Below are positions 1 to 5,127 of a stretch of 5,889 bases of DNA, in pieces. The DNA lies in the NCBI GenBank assembly GCA_938010625.1, contig CALLVJ010000246.1:1-5889 (forward strand), given 5' to 3'. The translations under genes were made by a program, and so were the position numbers. Below the pieces are notes generated by a model. It saw nothing but the letters and a program-made list of their open reading frames with translations. It was not told where the DNA came from and ran no database searches. Numbering within the stretch: the first letter of the stretch is position 1; every line of letters starts with the position of its first letter. This DNA is from an uncultured Stomatobaculum sp. (GTDB taxonomy: Bacteria; Bacillota; Clostridia; Lachnospirales; Lachnospiraceae).

Positions 1-564
1 GTCATTAAATTCGCCGCCAAGGAAGACCACCTTGAACGTATCACCTTCCGCAATCACCTTATCGTGCTTTTTCGCCTGCCGTTCAAAGCGGGCACCGCTG
101 TTCTCTCCGTGGGGGTAGATGTGCACTTCGTCCTGCTGATTGCGGCGGGCAAGCGGATCTGCCTCGTCCTCCACCTCAAAATCGAGCCGAATATCGCTGA
201 AATCCGAGAACGCGTAATACGGCGATTTGCGGAACTCAATGTTCTCCTTGACGATCTTGCCGGGCGCAAGTTCTGCGCCGAGATAGCTGTCCAGCACGAG
301 CTTGTCGCCGCTTGCGTGCTCGAGCGAAAACTTGAGGGTCTTATCCGCTGTCTTATTCTTTAGGGTCACGAGAACCGCATACGCCCCGTCCTCTTCAGCC
401 TGTATGCCATCCACAGCAATCGAATACATCTCCCGATCCGCCGCGGTGAAGGGCGCTAAGGCCGTGGTTTCCGCTGTCTCCGCCCGCTTCTCTGCCTTTT
501 GTCCGCAGGCGCTCACGGAGAGTGCCAGTGCGAACAGGATTGCCGCGCTCCGGTGTCTTTTCAT
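1..564 (-). CDS. Two-domain lipoprotein, third paralogue of the array (C-terminus cut by window edge)
   Basis: I translated this open frame directly: it starts at ATG 564-562 and stays open for 188 codons to the window edge, so the C-terminus is missing. AGGAGG lies 8 or so bases upstream. The protein starts MKRHRSAAILFALALSVSAC, a type II signal peptide with lipobox V-S-A-C and Cys20, so it should be an exported, membrane-anchored lipoprotein. Its linker is the shortest of the three paralogues (about residues 21-38). Domain A (about 40-137) carries the family marks: LKNKT (68-72), a GD pair (86-87), APGK (100-103) and LDFEVED (127-133). HIYPHGEN (148-155) follows, and a second domain begins near residue 170. 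It aligns along its length with the lipoproteins at 763-1686 and 1850-2755. The function is unknown; I do not recognise a named family. It has its own promoter and follows the terminator of its neighbour. Confidence 0.88.
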   Translation of the reverse strand, partial: MKRHRSAAILFALALSVSACGQKAEKRAETAETTALAPFTAADREMYSIAVDGIQAEEDGAYAVLVTLKNKTADKTLKFSLEHASGDKLVLDSYLGAELAPGKIVKENIEFRKSPYYAFSDFSDIRLDFEVEDEADPLARRNQQDEVHIYPHGENSGARFERQAKKHDKVIAEGDTFKVVFLGGEFND

Positions 565-645
565 CTGCCTTCCTCCTGTTGTCCCTTTCCGTGTGCCCGC
601 TGCCGCGGCACAGATTTCAGCGTTAGATGCCACTGTTTTGCAAAA

Positions 646-675
646 AGCATACCATGTTCTCTACATTTCATACAA
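646..675 (-). promoter_or_regulatory. Sigma-A-type promoter for the lipoprotein at 1-564
   Basis: On the minus strand, TTGTAT (675-670) is followed after 18 bases by TATGCT (651-646). A TG one base before the -10 makes it an extended -10. Transcription would start near 638, giving a 5' leader of about 75 bases before the ATG. The site lies downstream of the neighbouring gene's terminator, as expected for an independent transcription unit. Confidence 0.55.
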
Positions 676-689
676 GTATTTATATACTT
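674..689. repeat. Perfect 6-bp inverted repeat overlapping the -35 box
   Basis: AAGTAT, four bases, ATACTT lies immediately upstream of the lipoprotein promoter and shares two bases with its -35 hexamer. It could be a small operator. It could equally be chance structure in an AT-rich stretch (about 655-720) acting as an UP element. There is no direct evidence of a binding protein. Confidence 0.35.
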
Positions 690-718
690 AATATTTGTAA
701 TTTGATATTTCTCCCAAC

Positions 719-744
719 AAAAAAGCAGCCGTCCTCCGGCTGCT
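719..744 (-). terminator. Intrinsic terminator after the lipoprotein at 763-1686
   Basis: Read on the minus strand, GCAGCCG and CGGCTGC form a perfect 7-bp stem around a five-base loop, followed by six T. It begins about 20 bases after the stop codon of the 763-1686 gene. It separates that gene from the next paralogue. Confidence 0.9.
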
Positions 745-762
745 CTTTTGCTGCTTTCTTGT

Positions 763-1686
763 TTACGGTGTGATGGTATAGCTCTTATCAAGGAGCGGCC
801 CGTTCACCAGATTGTCGACATCCTGCACCCGCAGGTTGAACTGCAGTTCCTTGATCTCCGCCTCCGGGATCGTGAGATCCTGATACGTGATAAACCCGAA
901 CAGGGACTGTCCCGGACCCACCTCAAAGTAGCGCGTTGTGCTACGCGTCTCTCCGTTCACGCTCCCCTTATCGCTGTTGATATAGAGCCGCTTGTTTGTC
1001 TTATTCCGGAGATAGAAAAACACATTCTCATTCCCGAATTGGTCCTGCTTGCACTCTGTCACGACTGCTTCAAAAATCTCATTGTCATCGAGCGGCTTGT
1101 AGCTGTCATTCTGCGTGAAAACATAGTTCACTTCCCTGTTCTCGCCGTAGGGGTAAATGTGAAACACATCGGTCTCCCCCTTCTGATTCTTCGCATTGCT
1201 ATCCATAATCGCAAAGCGGAAGGTCAAATCACCGAAACTCTTAAGGCTGTAAGTGCTGTTCTTTTGGAGGTACAGATTCATCTGCTTTTCCTGTCCGGGC
1301 TCAACGGTCTCGCTGATTCCGCTCGTTCTGAGCACAATGCCGTCGCCCTCCAGGTTCTTTAGCACAAAGACATAGCTCTTGTCCGCACTCTTATTCTGCA
1401 GCGTGAGCTGCAGGTATTCCTGGTCCTCGCCGACATTTCCGTAATTGACGATTTTGACGCCGTAGTCTTCCTTGTCCACTGCCTGAAACGGGGTAATCTG
1501 AAACGCGGGTTTCTCACCCTTTTCCTGCTTCTCGCTCTCAGCCCCATTCCCCGCGGTCAGCGTGGTTTCTGCGCTCTCTGTAAGCCCAGCGCTCTCTGCG
1601 CTCTTTGCGTCCGCCTTCTTGCCGCCGCAGCCCGACACGGAAAGTGCCAACATACATGCCAGTGCAAATACTGTGCGCTTTTTCAT
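763..1686 (-). CDS. Two-domain lipoprotein, second paralogue of the array
   Basis: This is a 307-residue exported lipoprotein of unknown function. The start is ATG 1686-1684, with GGAGGAG just upstream. The frame continues another 17 codons upstream, but that extension would run back over the -10 box and bury the signal peptide. The signal peptide ends in lipobox V-S-G-C with Cys20. A Lys/Ala/Ser/Glu/Thr-rich linker (21-60) would lift the body off the membrane. Domain A (about 66-163) has LQNKS (96-100), GDGI (114-117), EPGQ (129-132) and LTFRFAIMDS (154-163). HIYPYGEN (176-183) forms the junction. Domain B (about 200-292) repeats the pattern with LRNKT (226-230), GPGQ (257-260) and LQFNLRVQD (281-289). 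The protein ends SYTITP, close to the KTYTVEP end of the neighbour. I infer a tandem duplication and two Ig-like beta sandwiches; the ligand or partner is unknown. The gene has its own promoter and terminator. Confidence 0.93.
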   Translation of the reverse strand: MKKRTVFALACMLALSVSGCGGKKADAKSAESAGLTESAETTLTAGNGAESEKQEKGEKPAFQITPFQAVDKEDYGVKIVNYGNVGEDQEYLQLTLQNKSADKSYVFVLKNLEGDGIVLRTSGISETVEPGQEKQMNLYLQKNSTYSLKSFGDLTFRFAIMDSNAKNQKGETDVFHIYPYGENREVNYVFTQNDSYKPLDDNEIFEAVVTECKQDQFGNENVFFYLRNKTNKRLYINSDKGSVNGETRSTTRYFEVGPGQSLFGFITYQDLTIPEAEIKELQFNLRVQDVDNLVNGPLLDKSYTITP

Positions 1687-1727
1687 CTGTCTCCTCCGTT
1701 CTGTAAGGTTTACGCGCTCACCGGGAA

Positions 1728-1756
1728 AGCATAGCACGCCCCGTCAAGCTTTACAA
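1728..1756 (-). promoter_or_regulatory. Sigma-A-type promoter for the lipoprotein at 763-1686
   Basis: On the minus strand, TTGTAA (1756-1751), a 17-base spacer, then TATGCT (1733-1728), with a TG one base before the -10 (extended -10). The leader to the ATG would be roughly 35 bases. The hexamers and extended -10 are nearly the same as those of the next paralogue's promoter at 646-675. Confidence 0.65.
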
Positions 1757-1816
1757 TATTATCGCGATTGTTTCGCATGATATCCGTCGTTTTATTCAAA
1801 ATATGCTCACTGCAAC

Positions 1817-1844
1817 AAAAAAGGCAGCCCCTCGGGACTGCCTT
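1817..1844 (-). terminator. Intrinsic terminator after the lipoprotein at 1850-2755
   Basis: On the minus strand, AAGGCAG and CTGCCTT form the complementary arms 1821-1827 and 1838-1844. Further C-G pairs form inside them beyond one mismatch, and a run of six T (1822-1817) overlaps the base of the stem. It starts only six bases after the TAA stop of the upstream gene. Confidence 0.85.
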
Positions 1845-1849
1845 ACGGT

Positions 1850-2755
1850 TTACGGTTCCACGGTATAGGTTTTTTCAAGAGCCGGATGCTCCGACATCAC
1901 GAAGGTATTCCCCTCATCCACAAAGAGGTTGAAGCTCAGATTCTGAATCGCCTCGACCTTCGTGTCCTCAACGTAGGAATGATCCCAGAAAATCGGGACA
2001 AACGCGGACTGTCCCGCCCCCACAACATGGAAGTTATTCATTTCAATCGGGATGCCGTTGACTGCGCCGCCCTGGATATACAGGGTAATCAGCTTATCGG
2101 AACGGTTCTCGAGATAGAGGTTCAAGATGTAATTGCCGTACTTGTCCTTCGTGACACCGGTGTTTGTCGCCTTGAAGTACGCGTTCTCATCGAGGAGCTT
2201 ATCGCCCTCCTTTTCCTTCCAGGTATAGTGAACCTTGCTGTTTTCTCCGTTCGGGTAGATGTGGAACACATCATCCTTTTCCGGCGTATAGACCGAGAGC
2301 TTCGAATCCTGAACCAGGAAGCGGAACTCGAGGTCGCCGAAATCCTGAAGCTTATAGTTCGGGTTCGCCCGGACCGGGAGCTGTACCGGAACCTCCTGCC
2401 CCGGCTCCACGACCTGATTGATAGGGCCGTAGAGGCGGATGCCGTCTCCGGTGAAGGAATCCAAGAGGAAGCGATACGATACCGTCTCGCTTTTGTTCTG
2501 CAACCTGAAGGAAATAAATCCATTGTCGTTCGGGTCCATCATATACCCATCGACGCGGATGCCGTAATCCTGCTTGTCGACGGCCTGGAAGGGCTGAATG
2601 GTAAAGGGCTTTTCTGCCTCGCCGCTCGTCTCGCTCGCCGCTATAGTCTCGCTTGTCGCTACGGTCTCGCTCTTCGTCTCCGCTTTTTTGCCGCCGCAGG
2701 CAACGAGTGGAAGCGCAAGGCTCAGTGCAAGGGTCCATGTCACAAATCTTTTCAT
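1850..2755 (-). CDS. Two-domain lipoprotein, first paralogue of the array, next to the serine dehydratase genes
   Basis: This is a 301-residue exported lipoprotein of unknown function. ATG 2755-2753 has AGGAGG at close spacing. The signal peptide MKRFVTWTLALSLALPLVAC ends in lipobox L-V-A-C with Cys20. The linker (21-50) contains repeated SET tripeptides. Domain A (about 55-151) shows LQNKS (85-89), GDGI (103-106), EPGQ (117-120) and LEFRFLVQDS (142-151). HIYPNGEN (165-172) comes next. Domain B (about 190-283) shows LENRS (215-219), GAGQ (246-249) and LSFNLFVD (273-280). The pattern is shared with the other two paralogues, and the two halves resemble each other, so I infer two tandem beta-sandwich domains. 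Only 45 bases separate it from the sdaAA stop, with no terminator or clear promoter between. It is therefore probably the last gene of the sdaAB-sdaAA transcript. A role in serine metabolism is not shown. Confidence 0.93.
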   Translation of the reverse strand: MKRFVTWTLALSLALPLVACGGKKAETKSETVATSETIAASETSGEAEKPFTIQPFQAVDKQDYGIRVDGYMMDPNDNGFISFRLQNKSETVSYRFLLDSFTGDGIRLYGPINQVVEPGQEVPVQLPVRANPNYKLQDFGDLEFRFLVQDSKLSVYTPEKDDVFHIYPNGENSKVHYTWKEKEGDKLLDENAYFKATNTGVTKDKYGNYILNLYLENRSDKLITLYIQGGAVNGIPIEMNNFHVVGAGQSAFVPIFWDHSYVEDTKVEAIQNLSFNLFVDEGNTFVMSEHPALEKTYTVEP

Positions 2756-2800
2756 ATACTCCTCCTGTTGTTCGTGTGTTCTATGTTCGCGTTCTCCGGC

Positions 2801-3676
2801 TTACTCTTTTCCGAAGACCTGCTCCCTCAGTCTCTTTCCGGTCGGCGTTGTCGCAAGACCGCCGCCCGCAGTCTCCTTCAGATCGGACGACATGCGGTCT
2901 CCGACTTCTTTCATTGCCGTGATGCACTCATCCGCCGGAATCTTCAAGCCGATGTCGGCGAGTGCCATATCGGCACAGGCGTAGGCGAGAATCACACCGG
3001 CCGCGTTCCGCTTGATGCAGGGTATCTCAACCAAACCCGCGACCGGGTCGCAGACCAGGCCGAGTTCATTCACAATGACCATGCCGAGCGCATCCGCGCA
3101 CTGCGTGGGCGTGCCGCCCATGAGCTCGACCAGCGCCGCCGCAGCCATACCGGCCGCAGAGCCGCACTCGGCCTGACATCCGCCCTGCGCGCCCGCGATG
3201 CAGGCGTTGGTCGCAATGACCATGCCGAATGCCCCCGCCGTGAATATAGACATCACGACATCGCGCTTCGAAAAATTTCTGTCCTCATACATCGGCACGA
3301 GACAGCCCGGCAAGATGCTGCCGGCGGTCGGCGTCGCGACAATGCGTCCCATCGCCGCATTGCAGTTGCTCACCGCCAGCGCCCGCGCCATGGCCTTGGT
3401 CATCAGTGTCCCCGTGAGGCCGCCCTTCTGCTCGGCGTACTGCTTCATGCGGTAGCCCTCTTCACCGGTGAGACCCGAGCGCGAAATTCTGCCGGGCTGC
3501 TGCCCCCAGTCCGCCGCCTCGATCATCACGTCAAAGTCCTTCTCCATCTCCTGATACAGCTCTTCTTCCGTGATGCCGAGCTGCTGCGCCTGGTCCTTCA
3601 GACAGAGCTCGCTGATTTTAAGGCCTGCCTTCTCGGCCACCTCCACGATTTCCTGAATGGAATTGTACTGAATCAT
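2801..3676 (-). CDS. sdaAA: L-serine dehydratase, iron-sulfur-dependent, alpha subunit
   Basis: The alpha subunit, with the beta subunit SdaAB, forms the cytoplasmic [4Fe-4S] enzyme that converts L-serine to pyruvate and ammonia. From ATG 3676-3674 it is 291 residues, the usual length for the separate alpha chain. Signature segments are the TPTAGS loop (115-120), FTAGAFGMVIA (145-155), GGCQAECGSA (165-174), LGLVCDPVAGLVEIPC (205-220) and IKRN (221-224). Cys167, Cys209 and Cys220 are spaced C-x41-C-x10-C, matching the cluster ligands I recall for the family. Cys171 is additional. The frame extends five codons further to a TTG overlapping the sdaAB stop, but only the ATG has a properly placed GGAGG. 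It follows sdaAB by 11 bases and is certainly cotranscribed. One oddity is that the loop after TPTAG reads SILPG, which seems about two residues shorter than the usual form. Confidence 0.96.
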   Translation of the reverse strand: MIQYNSIQEIVEVAEKAGLKISELCLKDQAQQLGITEEELYQEMEKDFDVMIEAADWGQQPGRISRSGLTGEEGYRMKQYAEQKGGLTGTLMTKAMARALAVSNCNAAMGRIVATPTAGSILPGCLVPMYEDRNFSKRDVVMSIFTAGAFGMVIATNACIAGAQGGCQAECGSAAGMAAAALVELMGGTPTQCADALGMVIVNELGLVCDPVAGLVEIPCIKRNAAGVILAYACADMALADIGLKIPADECITAMKEVGDRMSSDLKETAGGGLATTPTGKRLREQVFGKE

Positions 3677-3680
3677 GCTG

Positions 3681-3686
3681 CCCTCC
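3681..3686 (-). promoter_or_regulatory. Ribosome-binding site deciding the sdaAA start
   Basis: GGAGGG on the minus strand sits four bases before ATG 3676-3674. This supports that start over the upstream in-frame TTG at 3691-3689, which overlaps the sdaAB stop codon and has no comparable site. Confidence 0.75.
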
Positions 3687-3687
3687 G

Positions 3688-4359
3688 TCAACCCAGCGCG
3701 CGAATCAGAATGGCGCGCTCCACATTTTTGATGTTATTGAGGTCCGCAATCACGCTCTCCGGCGGCATCTGATCGAGTTCCAGCATCATGAGTGCCTCGC
3801 CACCCTTTTCCTTTCGGCTCAGGCGGAAGTTGCCGATGTTCAAGTCGCCGTACTTCTCATACATGAGGTGGGTGACCGCCGCAATCACGCCAGGGCGATC
3901 GAGGTGCAGAATGAGCAGGGTGTTGTTATCGCCGGTGAAGTTCACCTCCATGCCGTCGATGTTCGTGATCTGAATGTTGCCGCCGCCTATGCTCGCGCCC
4001 TCGACCACTCCCTTTTTGCCATTGTCGCACGCATAGCAGACGCGCGCCGTGTTCGGATGCGCGCCCGGGATGTCCTCCGGAACAAATTCATACGAGAGTC
4101 CGCGCTCTGCGGCAATGCGCATTGAGTCGCGGAGCTCCTCTGACCAGCTGTAGTAGCCCAGAATCCCGGCGAGAATCGCGCAATCTGTGCCATGCCCCTG
4201 ATAGGTGCGCGCGAAAGACCCCGAGAGCTGGATGCGCACGCAGACAATGCGGGCGTCACCGGCGAGTTTATTGACAACGCGCCCGATACGGCATGCGCCC
4301 GCTGTATGCGAGCTCGAAGGTCCTATCATCACAGGCCCGATGATATTGAAAATATTCAT
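3688..4359 (-). CDS. sdaAB: L-serine dehydratase, iron-sulfur-dependent, beta subunit with ACT domain
   Basis: This is the beta subunit of the two-chain L-serine dehydratase (serine to pyruvate plus ammonia), partner of the alpha subunit encoded just downstream. It is 223 residues from ATG 4359-4357, preceded by GGGGAG. The family N-terminus is plain: MNIFNIIGPVMIGPSSSHTA (1-20), in which G13-P14-S15-S16-S17-H18-T19-A20-G21 is the conserved beta-domain motif. GHGTD (55-59), AHPNTA (100-105) and the GGGNIQI segment (125-131) follow. From about residue 148 to the end is an ACT domain (LHLDRPGVIAAVTHLM and the later VERAILI strand), a fold that commonly binds amino acids and is thought to give regulation or assembly in this family. 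An extension of 17 codons upstream is open but lacks the family sequence and a ribosome site. It is the first gene of the operon, and its end lies 11 bases before sdaAA. Confidence 0.96.
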   Translation of the reverse strand: MNIFNIIGPVMIGPSSSHTAGACRIGRVVNKLAGDARIVCVRIQLSGSFARTYQGHGTDCAILAGILGYYSWSEELRDSMRIAAERGLSYEFVPEDIPGAHPNTARVCYACDNGKKGVVEGASIGGGNIQITNIDGMEVNFTGDNNTLLILHLDRPGVIAAVTHLMYEKYGDLNIGNFRLSRKEKGGEALMMLELDQMPPESVIADLNNIKNVERAILIRALG

Positions 4360-4407
4360 GTCTTTTACTCCCCGCGACAGTAATTCTTTGGCTATTTTGC
4401 TGCCTCT

Positions 4408-4424
4408 CACAGTGTACCACAGTG
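4408..4424. repeat. CACTGTG direct repeat over the sdaAB promoter
   Basis: Two copies of the heptamer CACTGTG (CACAGTG on the + strand, 4408-4414 and 4418-4424) are separated by three bases. The period is therefore ten bases, about one helical turn. Each copy is itself a CAC-T-GTG palindrome. They straddle the likely -10 box of sdaAB, which suits a regulator site. That role is inferred. Confidence 0.4.
4411..4419 (-). promoter_or_regulatory. Probable extended -10 promoter of sdaAB
   Basis: On the minus strand TGGTACACT gives an extended -10 (TGn followed by TACACT). No good -35 hexamer is found 16-18 bases further up, where the sequence is purine-rich. It lies about 50 bases before the sdaAB ATG and after the terminator of the upstream gene. 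It is the best promoter candidate in this gap, but weak by sequence. Confidence 0.4.
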
Positions 4425-4455
4425 CGGCAACATTTTCCTCACCGAAAATTTTCTC

Positions 4456-4484
4456 AAAAAAACAGCTCCGGTCGCCCGGAGCTG
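4456..4484 (-). terminator. Intrinsic terminator after the lipoprotein at 4507-4974
   Basis: On the minus strand a perfect 9-bp stem, CAGCTCCGG with CCGGAGCTG, encloses a four-base loop and is followed by seven T. It starts about 20 bases after the stop codon and insulates the sdaAB operon from the upstream lipoprotein gene. Confidence 0.93.
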
Positions 4485-4506
4485 CTTCAGTCGTATCTTT
4501 TTAGAC

Positions 4507-4974
4507 TCAAGCCTTCTTGACAGAGAGAACCGTGCCATCAAACGGATCCGTCTCGGAAAGGGTGCCCGTATAGCTGACAGTGACCTTGTCGCCAGCCTTG
4601 ACATCGGAAAGTCCCTCCGGTGCCTTGCCCTGCTCAAAGGTGAACTGATACGCTGTGCCCTTCTCATCGACGATAGTGAAGGAGAAGTCCTTGACCTCGT
4701 CAAGCGTTCCAACCAGAGTCGCTTCCTTTGCGTCAGCTGCCTTATCGTCCTTCTTGGACTCTTCTGCCTTGGTCTCACCGGCCTTGGTGCTCTCAGCCTT
4801 ATCGTCCTTCTTGGACTCCTCAGCTTTCATGGTCTCGCCCGCCTTGCTCTCGACAGAGGACTCCTGCTTAGCTGCCGTGGTCTCCTCCTTCTTGCTGCCA
4901 CCGCAAGCGGTGAATGCAAGAGCTGCCGCTGCAACAGTTCCCAACACAAGCGCGCGAACTACATTCTTCTTCAT
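4507..4974 (-). CDS. Small lipoprotein with repetitive charged linker and C-terminal beta domain
   Basis: This is a 155-residue exported lipoprotein; the family is not recognised by name. ATG 4974-4972 has AAGGAGG eight bases or so upstream. The frame is open 27 codons further, but that stretch covers the promoter. The signal peptide ends in F-T-A-C with Cys24. Residues 25-84 are a low-complexity Glu/Lys/Ser/Ala/Thr linker with an imperfect 19-20 residue tandem repeat: KAGET(M)KAEESKKDDKA at 44-60 and again at 64-79. Residues 85-155 form a compact domain predicted to be beta-rich: TLVGTLDEV, FSFTIVDEKG, YQFTFEQG, KAGDKVTVSYTGTLS, GTVLSVKK. It reads like a small OB-like or other beta-barrel domain; this is inferred from the strand pattern only. 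Two in-frame stops (TGA, then TAA two codons on) end it. It has its own promoter and terminator, so it is a single-gene unit unrelated in sequence to the left-hand lipoprotein array. Confidence 0.92.
   Translation of the reverse strand: MKKNVVRALVLGTVAAAALAFTACGGSKKEETTAAKQESSVESKAGETMKAEESKKDDKAESTKAGETKAEESKKDDKAADAKEATLVGTLDEVKDFSFTIVDEKGTAYQFTFEQGKAPEGLSDVKAGDKVTVSYTGTLSETDPFDGTVLSVKKA
4739..4818 (-). repeat. In-frame direct repeat in the lipoprotein linker
   Basis: A 23-base stretch encoding ESKKDDKA occurs identically at 4739-4761 and 4796-4818, an offset of 57 bases (19 codons). The flanking KAGET/KAEE codons are similar but not identical. The repeat keeps the frame and could expand or contract by slippage or recombination, changing linker length without breaking the protein. 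Confidence 0.8.
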
Positions 4975-5027
4975 GATTTTATCCTCCTTATATATGCCTG
5001 CAGACTGCTTCGCCTGCAATGTAGACA

Positions 5028-5055
5028 AGTATAGCGTTTTATCCGCGAAAAACAA
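5028..5055 (-). promoter_or_regulatory. Sigma-A-type promoter for the lipoprotein at 4507-4974
   Basis: On the minus strand TTGTTT (5055-5050), 16 bases, then TATACT (5033-5028). The expected start is near 5021, giving a leader of about 47 bases with an AAGGAGGAT ribosome site at its end. It is the best -10 in the 153-base gap after smpB. Confidence 0.65.
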
Positions 5056-5127
5056 GCGCTTTTTGCGATTCTTAAAAAAAATTACGCTTTTCTCTCTCTC
5101 TGTGCAGTGATATTCCAGAGGATCGCT

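Noticed and set aside
748..1362. A 204-codon + strand open frame.
   Set aside because: It is antisense to the second lipoprotein, has no convincing ribosome site, and its hydrophobic Leu/Ile/Val-rich product mirrors the coding frame of the real gene.
1886..3772. A 628-codon open frame on the + strand.
   Set aside because: It lies antisense to the first lipoprotein and to sdaAA, both of which have clear family sequence, ribosome sites and lipobox or cysteine motifs. The + strand product is a charged, low-sense sequence with no recognisable domain; long antisense frames are common at this GC content.
4360..4455. Riboswitch or leader RNA before sdaAB.
   Set aside because: The likely transcript leader is only about 45-50 bases and shows no stable aptamer-like fold or alternate terminator.
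5028..5055. Start of the 4507-4974 lipoprotein at an upstream codon near 5055.
   Set aside because: The extension crosses the promoter -10 and -35 boxes and would place residues ahead of a normal signal peptide. The internal ATG has an AAGGAGG site.
4655..5110. A 151-codon + strand open frame rich in Ser and Ala.
   Set aside because: It is the antisense image of the repetitive lipoprotein linker and signal peptide; the repeats appear because the real gene has them.
5074..5120. Possible smpB terminator (CTCTG/CAGAG stem, then eight T).
   Set aside because: The stem is only five pairs with a 13-base loop, and about 16 bases lie between stem and T run, so it does not fit an intrinsic terminator. 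Read-through from smpB into the lipoprotein gene cannot be excluded.
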